DNA from: Dokdonia sp. Hel_I_53
GTDB lineage: Bacteria > Bacteroidota > Bacteroidia > Flavobacteriales > Flavobacteriaceae
DNA: 64,000 bases
Direction of reading: 5' to 3'
NCBI RefSeq assembly: GCF_007827465.1
Contig: NZ_VISL01000001.1
Span: forward strand, 1,033,501 to 1,097,500
The notes beneath the pieces are model-generated. The model was not told the DNA's origin and did not search any database. It saw nothing but the letters and a program-made list of their open reading frames with translations. Made by a program: the position numbers and the translations under genes. This document shows positions 25,771-34,039 of the stretch, piece after piece. Positions within the stretch are counted from its first letter, which is position 1; each line of letters begins with the position of its first letter.

Positions 25771-27084
25771 CTAATCTATTCGCTTTATTTTAGCTCCTAT
25801 TTTTCTGAGTCGATCATCTATATTTTCATAACCACGATCAATCTGTTCTATATTATGGATGGTAGAAGTCCCTTTTGCGCTTAGTGCTGCAATGAGAAGA
25901 GATACTCCTGCACGTATATCTGGTGATGTCATCGTAGTAGCTTTAAGCGTAGATTTAAAATCATGACCTATAACAGTTGCTCTGTGTGGATCACACAGAA
26001 TTATTTTTGCTCCCATATCCATCAATTTATCTGTAAAAAATAGACGGCTTTCAAACATTTTTTGATGAATAAGAACTTCTCCTTTTGCCTGTATGGCAGT
26101 TACCAAAACAATACTTAAAAGATCTGGAGTAAACCCAGGCCAAGGAGCATCTGAAATGGTCATAAAGGATCCGTCTATAAAGGTATCAATCGTATAACCG
26201 TCTGTATGAGCGGGAATATAAATATCATCTCCCTTTCGTTCTAAGGTAATACCTAATTTTCTAAAGGTAACCGGTATAAGTCCTAGGTCCTCCCAACTTA
26301 CATTTTTTATGGTTATCTCACTTTGGGTCATGGCTGCAAGACCTATCCATGATCCTATTTCAATCATATCTGGGAGAATACGATGGTCACATCCACCAAT
26401 TTTTTCTACCCCTTCAATTGTCAATAGATTAGATCCAATACCTTTGATGTTTGCCCCCATGCGCACCATCATCTTACACAATTGTTGTAAGTAAGGCTCA
26501 CAAGCAGCGTTATATATAGTTGTTTTACCTTGAGCAAGTACGGCTGCCATAACAATGTTTGCGGTACCGGTAACAGATGCTTCGTTAAGGAGCATATCTG
26601 TCCCTTTGAGACCGTTTGGGGCTTCTACTCCGTAAAATCGTTCTTCTTTGTTATAGCGAAATTTTGCTCCTAATTTAATGAAACCATCAAAGTGCGTATC
26701 AAGACGACGGCGTCCTATTTTGTCTCCACCTGGCCTTGGGATATATCCTTTCCCAAACCTTGCGAGTAATGGACCAACTATCATAATTGAACCTCTTATA
26801 CTACTTCCCTCTTCTTTAAACTTCTTACTTTCTAGGTATTTTAAATCCAATTCATCTGCTTGAAAAGTGTAAGTTCCCTTTTGCAGTTTCTCAACCTTTA
26901 CACCGAGGTGATCCAGTATCATAATGAGCTTGTTAACATCTATGATATCTGGCAGGTTGCTTATAGTAACTTTTTCAGGAGTGAGTAGTACTCCGCATAA
27001 AATTTGCAATGCTTCATTTTTTGCTCCTTGCGGATGTATATCTCCTTTGAGTTGATGACCTCCCTCTATCTGAAATGTTGCCAT
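25771..27084 (-). CDS. murA: UDP-N-acetylglucosamine 1-carboxyvinyltransferase with Asp in place of the catalytic Cys
   Basis: 437 residues. First committed step of peptidoglycan synthesis: transfers enolpyruvate from PEP to UDP-GlcNAc in the cytoplasm. QGAKNEALQIL holds the substrate Lys-Asn pair. The flexible loop reads RPGGDKIGRRRLDTHF, so position 121 (Cys115 in E. coli) is Asp. Enzymes with Asp here are active but not alkylated by fosfomycin, as known from Mycobacterium and Chlamydia. Downstream partner of a DUF4290 gene (15-base gap). Confidence 0.95.
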   Translation of the reverse strand: MATFQIEGGHQLKGDIHPQGAKNEALQILCGVLLTPEKVTISNLPDIIDVNKLIMILDHLGVKVEKLQKGTYTFQADELDLKYLESKKFKEEGSSIRGSIMIVGPLLARFGKGYIPRPGGDKIGRRRLDTHFDGFIKLGAKFRYNKEERFYGVEAPNGLKGTDMLLNEASVTGTANIVMAAVLAQGKTTIYNAACEPYLQQLCKMMVRMGANIKGIGSNLLTIEGVEKIGGCDHRILPDMIEIGSWIGLAAMTQSEITIKNVSWEDLGLIPVTFRKLGITLERKGDDIYIPAHTDGYTIDTFIDGSFMTISDAPWPGFTPDLLSIVLVTAIQAKGEVLIHQKMFESRLFFTDKLMDMGAKIILCDPHRATVIGHDFKSTLKATTMTSPDIRAGVSLLIAALSAKGTSTIHNIEQIDRGYENIDDRLRKIGAKIKRID

Positions 27085-27099
27085 GAATCTGTATTCTTT

Positions 27100-27756
27100 T
27101 TAGTAACGCTTTTTGCGGTTATTGTTATTATTTTTTGAATAGTTTCTCTTTTTTACTGGATTTTCTGCTGCTTTGGCTTTTTTGTTTGCTCTAATTAAGC
27201 GATCAGAATCTCTCAACTCCTCATCTTTATCTTTTAAATTGATCTCGCCTTTACTCAACTCATATAAATGATCAAAGATTACTGTATCGTCTACAGTGTC
27301 CTTATTCCAGTTTAGAAAACATTTTTTCATATGGTTTGCGATGGTCATCACTAGTCCATCTCTCATATCTCCTTTTTCCCAACTTGTTGCCACATCTATC
27401 ATACGTTTAATATTATTTCCGTAAAAACGATATTTAGGAAAATTTTGAGGATATTCTAATGGTTCTGGACGTTCCTCTAATTCTTCTCTTGAGGGTTTAC
27501 CATAAGGCGATTCAACATCTAATTTAAAATCAGACATAATAAATAATTGATCCCAAAGTTTGTGTTGAAAATCTGGCACATCGCGTAAATGTGGTTGCAA
27601 ATTGCCCATTACAGCAATAATTGCTTTTGCTGTTTTATCACGCTCTTCTGCATCTTCCATCGCTACTGCATCATTTACCATTTTTTGTATATGACGCCCG
27701 TATTCGGGAATGATGAGATGAACTCTCTCCGTATTGTACTCTAATTGATCTATCAA
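27100..27756 (-). CDS. DUF4290 domain-containing protein
   Basis: 218 residues of a Bacteroidota-specific family with the typical start LEYNTERVHLIIPEYGRHIQKM and the DVATSWEKGDMRDGLV region. The last 30 residues are Lys/Arg/Asn-rich (KKRNYSKNNNNNRKKRY), suggesting nucleic-acid contact. It precedes murA by 15 bases, so it is probably co-transcribed with cell-wall synthesis. Function unknown. Confidence 0.85.
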   Translation of the reverse strand: MIDQLEYNTERVHLIIPEYGRHIQKMVNDAVAMEDAEERDKTAKAIIAVMGNLQPHLRDVPDFQHKLWDQLFIMSDFKLDVESPYGKPSREELEERPEPLEYPQNFPKYRFYGNNIKRMIDVATSWEKGDMRDGLVMTIANHMKKCFLNWNKDTVDDTVIFDHLYELSKGEINLKDKDEELRDSDRLIRANKKAKAAENPVKKRNYSKNNNNNRKKRY

Positions 27757-28093
27757 TTGTAAAAAATTAAGTGAAGTAGTCTACTCTTTTATAGACCCGC
27801 GCAAAATACTAAAATTTGTGGTAATGCAAAGACTCTTTAATAAATTGATAACAGTTAGCTAAGTAAATCTTAAAAGTTTCTATGATCTCAATTTAATTAA
27901 ATAAAACGATCAAGAGTTATGTGTGATATTACTGAAGTTGGTGTATTGTCACCTTCCTAAAGAAGAATCTTAACACGTCTAAAAAAATATCTTATAAACT
28001 GCCGATTCTAGCTTTAAATGAACATTTAGATTTACACGTTGTCCATACATTTATAAAAAAGCTATCATTTGAGTTATGAATGTTTAAAAATTT
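27757..28093. other. Intergenic stretch with no recognised gene
   Basis: About 340 bases, A+T-rich, between the DUF4290 start and the palindrome next to the 28118 gene. No plausible coding frame, tRNA, strong hairpin or perfect TAnnTTTG box was seen. It must contain the promoter of DUF4290-murA. Confidence 0.4.
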
Positions 28094-28109
28094 CGCTTTC
28101 GCGAAAGCG
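28094..28109. repeat. Iterated palindrome copy 7 (exact, symmetric over 26 bp)
   Basis: Symmetry reaches TTTTT/AAAAA on both sides (28089-28114). Eight bases after the stop of the 28118 gene; the T-run could let it act as a terminator. Confidence 0.9.
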
Positions 28110-28117
28110 AAAAAATT

Positions 28118-28603
28118 CTAAGCTGCCATCTCATTTCTTTGCTTGGTAAAGTGTTCTTGTTTACTTTTTACTCTCGCAATTTCTGAACTTAGGTCATCAA
28201 TTAGATTGTTAGGAAAATTATCTTCTTGACTTACCTTATTTAATTTTATTATATAAAGTTTAATTTTATGTGCTATCCAGCTCGAGATCATTTCGTCCTT
28301 ACTTAAATGGGATTCTCCATGGTTTGTTGAAAACACACTGTCATTTATATTTTGGCTACATAATTCTAAGCCAGACTTAAATGTAGATTCACTATGATCA
28401 CAAAATGTATCCTTAAAGTTCTCTAGTGCAATTTCTTCCTCACGAATAGCGACCAAAAGCTGATCATCGTGTGCAAATTTTGAAGCTATATTAAGAGCTT
28501 CTTGTAATATTAGTGTTGAAGATATGACAAACTCAGCCCTTCTAATTAAAAAAATATTGCCTTTAGAAGTATTTTTTTGCGAGTAATCCATATCTGAAAC
28601 CAT
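28118..28603 (-). CDS. Hypothetical protein
   Basis: 161 residues, not recognised. Predicted mostly helical with no signal peptide or membrane helix. It has a possible four-helix pattern (ISSTLILQEALNIASKF, then a central Ser/Asn/His-rich stretch, then KIKLYIIKLNKV and EIARVKSKQEHF). A second Met four codons in (MDYSQK) could be the start. It stands alone between a DUF493 gene and a long empty stretch. Confidence 0.5.
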   Translation of the reverse strand: MVSDMDYSQKNTSKGNIFLIRRAEFVISSTLILQEALNIASKFAHDDQLLVAIREEEIALENFKDTFCDHSESTFKSGLELCSQNINDSVFSTNHGESHLSKDEMISSWIAHKIKLYIIKLNKVSQEDNFPNNLIDDLSSEIARVKSKQEHFTKQRNEMAA

Positions 28604-28692
28604 AACTTTTTTTTATAAAGGTATAGATGATTCCATTTAGAAATCTTAAAAAAAATACAGTTGTATTTTTTTTAACGTTATGAAAGTAAGGT

Positions 28693-28983
28693 CTATAAAG
28701 AAATAACTCCTTCTACTTTACCCACTTCTTTATACTTAGCGATTACAGCATCAGGATTTTTCATTGTCACATTTATGGAGACGCTTGTATATTTACCAGT
28801 TCGGGATTCATTTTTTTTTATCACAGCACCCATATGATTAAAAATAGTTTCTATATCCTTAATTTTTATCGCACTTGAAGGTACAATAAATTTATATAGA
28901 TATGGAGCTGGCCATAAGGAGGTATCTGCTAGCTGTGTTTTAAGCTTAGCATAAAATTCTTCTGGGTTATCATTTGGAGTCAT
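28693..28983 (-). CDS. DUF493 (YbeD-like) protein
   Basis: 96 residues with the ACT-like fold pattern of the YbeD/DUF493 family: YLYKFIVPSS, then a helix, KYTSVSINVTMKNPDAVIAKYKEV and a final VEGVISL. Small cytoplasmic protein; a regulatory role is suspected in E. coli but not established. Divergent from the ATPase-recQ-fmt operon. Confidence 0.82.
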   Translation of the reverse strand: MTPNDNPEEFYAKLKTQLADTSLWPAPYLYKFIVPSSAIKIKDIETIFNHMGAVIKKNESRTGKYTSVSINVTMKNPDAVIAKYKEVGKVEGVISL

Positions 28984-29035
28984 CAGGTCTTTTTCTTTAT
29001 CAAAGATACAGAATTACTGTTCTTTTAGGTTTGCT

Positions 29036-29043
29036 TAATTTTG
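29036..29043 (+). promoter_or_regulatory. -7 promoter element (TAATTTTG) of the ATPase-recQ-fmt operon
   Basis: TAnnTTTG, 20 bases before the ATG at 29064. It argues against the upstream in-frame ATG at 28974. Confidence 0.5.
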
Positions 29044-29063
29044 TACAAAAGTCTACCATTTTT

Positions 29064-29600
29064 ATGCCAAAACGAATTTTACTTATAGGTGGCCCTTCAA
29101 CAGGAAAAACCACATTACTCAAGCATTTAAAGCAACTTGGGCATCCGTGTCTTGAGGAAATTTCACGTCAAGTGATTCAAAAAGCACAAAACCAAGGTAT
29201 TGATCAGCTTTTTCTTGAGAAACCTCTTTTATTTTCTGAACTTTTAAAAGATGCACGTATTGATCAATGGCAACAGGCAGTTGAGTATAAAAACGAAAAT
29301 GTTTTTATTGATCGTGGAATTCCTGACACGGTGGCATATATGGATTATATAGGACAGGTGTATCCAGATACATTTATAGAAGCTTGTACAAGGTATAGAT
29401 ATGATTCCGTTTTTATACTGCCTCCTTGGAAAGAAATACATGTCACAGATAGTGAACGCTATGAAAGCTTTGAAGAGGCAACAAAAATCCAGTTACACCT
29501 ATTAAAGACTTATAAAGATTATGGATATCATCCAGTTGAAATACCTATTGGTTCCATAGAGGAAAGAGGTGACTTTATAGTCAACGCCATTAGGAATTGA
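29064..29600 (+). CDS. NadR/Ttd14-like AAA ATPase
   Basis: 178 residues from MPKRILLIGG. P-loop GGPSTGKTT at the N-terminus, LEEISRQVIQ, and the Walker B-like VFIDRGIPDTVAYMDY typical of the AAA_28 group, related to the kinase domain of NadR. It may be a small-molecule or nucleoside kinase; the substrate is unknown. First gene of an operon: its TGA overlaps the TTG start of recQ. Confidence 0.75.
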   Translation: MPKRILLIGGPSTGKTTLLKHLKQLGHPCLEEISRQVIQKAQNQGIDQLFLEKPLLFSELLKDARIDQWQQAVEYKNENVFIDRGIPDTVAYMDYIGQVYPDTFIEACTRYRYDSVFILPPWKEIHVTDSERYESFEEATKIQLHLLKTYKDYGYHPVEIPIGSIEERGDFIVNAIRN

Positions 29601-31501
29601 CAACTACATCAAAAGAAATATTAAAAAAATACTGGGGTTATGATAATTTTAAGCCCAAGCAACAAGAAATTATAAAAGCAATAATTTCTAGAAAAGACAC
29701 TATCGCGCTTTTACCTACGGGAGGAGGTAAATCTATTTGTTATCAATTACCTGCCTTGCTATTCGATGGGATCACCATTGTCATATCTCCCCTAATTGCC
29801 CTAATGAAAGATCAAGTGTTGTCTTTACAAGAAAAAGGTATTAAATCTCTAGCCATCCCTAGTGGTATCAAACATTCTGAACTAGACACCTTATTAGACA
29901 ATTGTATCTACGGTAATTACAAATTATTGTATTTGTCACCAGAGCGGTTACAACAAGAATTAGTTCAAGAGCGTATCAAGCGAATGAATGTATCACTTAT
30001 TGCTATTGATGAAGCACATTGTATTTCTCAGTGGGGTCACGATTTTAGACCTGCATACCGTGATATTTCTAAAATTCGAAATTTAGAATTTCAACATAAG
30101 AAGACCAACCCTCCCATTATTGCTCTTACAGCAACAGCTACTCCTAGGGTCATTGAAGATATAACTGAACAACTAAGGCTTGATGAACCTAAATTATTTC
30201 AAACATCATATCACAGAGCTAACTTAACTTATACAGTTCAAAAAGCTACAGACAAATTTTATCAGCTAGAGGACATTCTCAACAAATCAAAATCAAGCTG
30301 TATAGTATATGTACGCAATAGAAAAGCTACTGTTAATACAGCTCATTTTTTAAACAGCAGAGGCATCACATCAACATATTACCATGGAGGTATGTCCAGA
30401 GATGATAGGCATAAGCAATATTTAAAATGGCGTTCTAATCATACCAAAGTCATGGTGGGTACCAGTGCATTTGGGATGGGGATTGATAAGGCTGATGTAG
30501 ATTGTGTCGTCCATATGGAAATACCAGATAGTATTGAAAATTACTTTCAAGAGTCAGGAAGGGCTGGGCGCGCAGGGCAAAAAGCAACTGCAATGCTCAT
30601 ATATAACGAAAACGACTTAGTGCGCCTTGATAATCAATTTATTAAAGTAATACCCGGAGTTCAAGATGTAAAGAAAATATATAAGCACCTCAGTAATTAT
30701 TTTCAAATCTCTTATGGTGAAGGCCAGCAAACAAACCACAGATTTAATTTTAGTGAGTTTTGTTCGACTTACAAATTACATAGCATCTTAGCTTATAATG
30801 CTTTGCAAGTTCTTGATAGAAATAGCATAATTAGTCTCTCTCAAGAATTTACAAAGAGGGCTACTGTAAACTTTAAGGTGAATGAATATGCACTGAGTTA
30901 CTACCTATTACGTAACAACCAACTAGATGACGTGGTAAAAGCCATCTTGAGAACCTATGGAGCTGTTTTTGAACAAGTAACGACCATAAACTATGCGATC
31001 ATTTCAACTAAGGCTTCTAGAACTGTAGATCAAGTTCATACGGCACTTCTCACACTCCATCGAGACGATATCATAGATTACGAGCACCAAAGCTTTGACA
31101 CCTCAATTACATTTTTAGTGCCTAGGGACGATGATAGAACAATAAATACGATTGCTCCATTTATAAAAAATCAAGCAAATTTTAAGAGACTTCAAGTAGA
31201 TTCAATAAAAGCATTTATAAATAACTCAAACGTATGTAGAGCCATACAATTAATGAGTTATTTTAATGAGACAATGCAATCTCCATGTGGATTATGTGAT
31301 GTCTGCAAAGATAAAACCGTACAAAAAAATAGAACCCCTGCAAATCAAGCTATTATTGATATTCTATATGAGGGACCAAAATCTGCTCATGAGCTTACAA
31401 GTTTGACCCACCCAAAAGCAGATATTATCCATGCAATTCGATTACTTTTGGATCAGAAAAAAATTGTTTTACAAGCAGATAATACATATAAATTATTATG
31501 A
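29597..31501 (+). CDS. recQ: ATP-dependent DNA helicase RecQ
   Basis: 634 residues starting at TTG (TTGACAACT), whose last two bases belong to the TGA of the preceding gene; no near downstream ATG would keep the helicase intact. Motifs are LLPTGGGKSICYQLP, DEAHCISQWGHDFRP, TATATPRV, GMGIDKADV and QESGRAGRAG. The RQC zinc site is present (SNVCRAIQLMSYFNE, then CGLCDVC), followed by a winged helix. No HRDC domain is obvious, so it is the short type. Unwinds DNA 3'-5' in recombination repair. fmt follows with an ATGA overlap. Confidence 0.92.
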   Translation: MTTTSKEILKKYWGYDNFKPKQQEIIKAIISRKDTIALLPTGGGKSICYQLPALLFDGITIVISPLIALMKDQVLSLQEKGIKSLAIPSGIKHSELDTLLDNCIYGNYKLLYLSPERLQQELVQERIKRMNVSLIAIDEAHCISQWGHDFRPAYRDISKIRNLEFQHKKTNPPIIALTATATPRVIEDITEQLRLDEPKLFQTSYHRANLTYTVQKATDKFYQLEDILNKSKSSCIVYVRNRKATVNTAHFLNSRGITSTYYHGGMSRDDRHKQYLKWRSNHTKVMVGTSAFGMGIDKADVDCVVHMEIPDSIENYFQESGRAGRAGQKATAMLIYNENDLVRLDNQFIKVIPGVQDVKKIYKHLSNYFQISYGEGQQTNHRFNFSEFCSTYKLHSILAYNALQVLDRNSIISLSQEFTKRATVNFKVNEYALSYYLLRNNQLDDVVKAILRTYGAVFEQVTTINYAIISTKASRTVDQVHTALLTLHRDDIIDYEHQSFDTSITFLVPRDDDRTINTIAPFIKNQANFKRLQVDSIKAFINNSNVCRAIQLMSYFNETMQSPCGLCDVCKDKTVQKNRTPANQAIIDILYEGPKSAHELTSLTHPKADIIHAIRLLLDQKKIVLQADNTYKLL

Positions 31502-32448
31502 GAGAGATACGCATTGTTTTTATGGGCACACCAGAATTTGCTGTAACCATTCTGAGTGGACTTTTAGAAGAAGGGTATAATGTAGTTGGAGTAATCACAG
31601 CACCAGATCGACCTGCTGGCCGGGGGCAGAAATTACGTAAAAGTGATGTTAAAGCGTATGCAGAGGCACACAATCTACCCATATTACAACCCACAAATCT
31701 AAAAGACACTTCGTTTATTGAGGAGCTTAAAGCATTAAATGCAAATCTACAAATTGTAGTAGCCTTTAGAATGTTACCTAAGGTGGTATGGGAAATGCCA
31801 GATTATGGAACCTTTAACCTTCATGCATCATTACTACCGCAATATAGAGGCGCCGCTCCTATAAATTGGGCAATTATCAATGGTGAAACAGAAACAGGAG
31901 TCACAACATTCTTTATAGATGATAAAATTGATACTGGAGAAATCATTTTACAAGAAAAAATTACAATAGATGATAAAGAGAATGCAGGACATTTACACGA
32001 CCGTTTAATGATTGCAGGAAAATCTCTTGTTATAAAAACAGTTCAATCCATAGAAAATAAAGAGGTAAAAACTTACGTTCAAAATGATGATTTTCAATTA
32101 AAAACAGCATACAAACTTCACAGTGAGAACACAAAAATTAACTGGACAGCTCCTCTTCAGGATATTTACAACCTTATAAGAGGACTAAGCCCCTATCCCT
32201 CTGCATATACGATCTTAGAAAATGGCGGTAAGGAGCAAAGAGTAAAAATTTATAACGCTTTCGCGAAAGCAGAATCTCAAATGTATATCCCACCTGGAGC
32301 TGTTACCATAGCAGATGATCACCTAGCTATTGCTACACCAGAAGGCTATATCTGTATAACGGAAATGCAATTATCAGGAAAGAAAAAAATGGCTGTAAAA
32401 GATTTATTAAATGGTTATAAATTTGACAAAAATGCCAAAATGCGCTAA
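31498..32448 (+). CDS. fmt: Methionyl-tRNA formyltransferase
   Basis: 316 residues. Transfers formyl from 10-formyl-THF to Met-tRNAfMet. Catalytic segment FNLHASLLPQYRGAAPINWA (Asn and His) and the SLLPQYRG motif; GVTTFFIDDKIDTG carries the Asp. The C-terminal beta-barrel follows from about residue 205. Within it a palindrome copy is translated as NAFAKAE (about residue 255), between strands. Starts in the recQ stop codon (ATGA). Last gene of the three-gene operon. Confidence 0.95.
   Translation: MREIRIVFMGTPEFAVTILSGLLEEGYNVVGVITAPDRPAGRGQKLRKSDVKAYAEAHNLPILQPTNLKDTSFIEELKALNANLQIVVAFRMLPKVVWEMPDYGTFNLHASLLPQYRGAAPINWAIINGETETGVTTFFIDDKIDTGEIILQEKITIDDKENAGHLHDRLMIAGKSLVIKTVQSIENKEVKTYVQNDDFQLKTAYKLHSENTKINWTAPLQDIYNLIRGLSPYPSAYTILENGGKEQRVKIYNAFAKAESQMYIPPGAVTIADDHLAIATPEGYICITEMQLSGKKKMAVKDLLNGYKFDKNAKMR
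32257..32270. repeat. Iterated palindrome copy 8 (exact, inside fmt)
   Basis: In frame as NAFAKAE, the same heptapeptide that the copy in the GH13 gene encodes. Confidence 0.9.
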
Positions 32449-32550
32449 AGCCCTGTCCTCATTGATCTTAAGAGATTTAATAAAATAGCCTGTCTTTATC
32501 AACAATTTCATCGATTTATTAACAATAACCCTGATTTCCCTTGCTATTAC

Positions 32551-32580
32551 TTGCGTGGGAGCATAATCCGTATAAATTTG
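32551..32580 (+). promoter_or_regulatory. Promoter of the HU gene: TTG-N19-TAAATTTG
   Basis: TTG at 32551-32553 and TAAATTTG at 32573-32580, spacing 19, matching the Flavobacterium consensus at both elements. The 5' UTR is about 50 bases. Confidence 0.75.
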
Positions 32581-32634
32581 TTAGGGAATTAAGCATAAAG
32601 CTTAACCACATTTAATTAATTAACAATTTACATT

Positions 32635-32907
32635 ATGAACAAATCAGAATTAATCGATGGAATGGCAGAGCACGCTGGTATTACAAAAGCTGCAGCAAAA
32701 AAAGCATTAGAATCTTTCTTAGGAGATGTGGAAAGCACTCTTAAAAAAGGAGGGCGTGTTTCTCTTGTAGGATTTGGATCTTGGTCTGTTTCTAAGCGTA
32801 ACGCACGTGAAGGAAGAAATCCACAGACTGGAAAAACGATTCAAATCGCAGCAAAGAATGTTGTAAAATTCAAAGCTGGATCTGAGCTTGCAGACGCTGT
32901 AAACTAA
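32635..32907 (+). CDS. HU-family DNA-binding protein
   Basis: 90 residues, standard HU length. MNKSELIDGMAEHAGITKAAAKKAL, VSLVGFGSWSVSKRNAREGRNPQTGK and a beta-arm consistent with bending DNA. Major nucleoid protein acting as a dimer. Monocistronic with a consensus promoter and a strong terminator. Whether it is the only HU in the genome is unknown. Confidence 0.95.
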   Translation: MNKSELIDGMAEHAGITKAAAKKALESFLGDVESTLKKGGRVSLVGFGSWSVSKRNAREGRNPQTGKTIQIAAKNVVKFKAGSELADAVN

Positions 32908-32927
32908 TTGATTCACAATTATTATAT

Positions 32928-32964
32928 AAAAACCGAGTAACGCATTGTTACTCGGTTTTTTTTA
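32928..32964 (+). terminator. Terminator of the HU gene
   Basis: A perfect 14-bp stem (AAAAACCGAGTAAC and its complement), 5-base loop, then a T-run. Confidence 0.9.
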
Positions 32965-33035
32965 TGAGTAGGTGACTCTTAAACAATTCATTGAATATGG
33001 TATAAATTTGAAGTGGTTATCTAAAAAATATGTTT

Positions 33036-33938
33036 CTAAACATAGCTTCCTATAAAAAATAAAAGCGCAAGTACAAATGTAGATAGTGCAACTTTCTTTA
33101 ATTCTGGATCTAATAATACATGAGAAGTTGTTTTGTAAACTTTTACCATGTGCATGCTAAGAGGTATCATTGCAATTAATGAAATATAGCTCAAAAGATC
33201 TATAGCGGTCATAAGAAGGAAGGTCAACCAGCTTAATACAGCCACAACGTAGAGTATTAAGTGATATCTAAGGGATCCATCCTTTCCAAGATAGACGGCA
33301 AGTGTATTCTTTCCTACTTTTTGGTCGGCTTCTCTATCTCTCATATTATTTAAATGCAATACCATTGTCGATAAAGCCCCAATAGTTATAGCAGGTAAAA
33401 ATTGATAGATAGAAAGAAATTGTGCAAACAGATAAAAAGACCCACAAACACCTATAATTCCAAAGAATATAAAAACAAAAATATCTCCTAGCCCTCTATA
33501 TCCATAAGCACTTTTTCCCACCGTATACTTTATTGCAGAAATAATCGCCGCAATTCCTAGTATCATAAATAGTAAAGAAAGTAATAGTTGATCTCCTCCA
33601 AAAGCTGTATAAATTAAAACTACAACGATACTTGTTGTAAAAACAGAAGTCAAAATAATAGCCCACCTAAGCTGACTTTCAGTAAGTAAGCCGCTTTGCA
33701 TTGCTCTCACTGGCCCAACACGATCTTTATTGTCTGTACCTTTTAATCCATCTCCATAATCGTTTGCATAATTTGAAATGATCTGAAAACCTAAGGTAGC
33801 AAAGAGAGATAACAGAAATACAGTCCAATTAAATGCTCCTTCTTGAAGCGCTAAACCACCCCCCACTAAAATTCCAGATATAGATAATGGTAATGTTCTA
33901 GGTCGTGCGGCACTTAGCCAAATTTTAAATGAAGGCAT
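33036..33938 (-). CDS. menA: 1,4-dihydroxy-2-naphthoate polyprenyltransferase
   Basis: 300 residues, about eight to nine membrane helices, UbiA superfamily. The first Asp-rich motif is NYANDYGDGLKGTDNKDR and the second NNMRDREAD; both bind Mg-polyprenyl diphosphate. Attaches the isoprenoid tail to DHNA to give demethylmenaquinone, the quinone precursor for respiration. Monocistronic and divergent from the GH13 lipoprotein; no other men gene is nearby. Confidence 0.93.
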   Translation of the reverse strand: MPSFKIWLSAARPRTLPLSISGILVGGGLALQEGAFNWTVFLLSLFATLGFQIISNYANDYGDGLKGTDNKDRVGPVRAMQSGLLTESQLRWAIILTSVFTTSIVVVLIYTAFGGDQLLLSLLFMILGIAAIISAIKYTVGKSAYGYRGLGDIFVFIFFGIIGVCGSFYLFAQFLSIYQFLPAITIGALSTMVLHLNNMRDREADQKVGKNTLAVYLGKDGSLRYHLILYVVAVLSWLTFLLMTAIDLLSYISLIAMIPLSMHMVKVYKTTSHVLLDPELKKVALSTFVLALLFFIGSYV

Positions 33939-34039
33939 AGAAAATTTTAAAAAGTAAATGTACCAATTTCTAGCAGTATCTGTATTATGATTAATAATTG
34001 AAAACCTTTCATTAGTTTAGTATTTATAAAAGACTAGTT

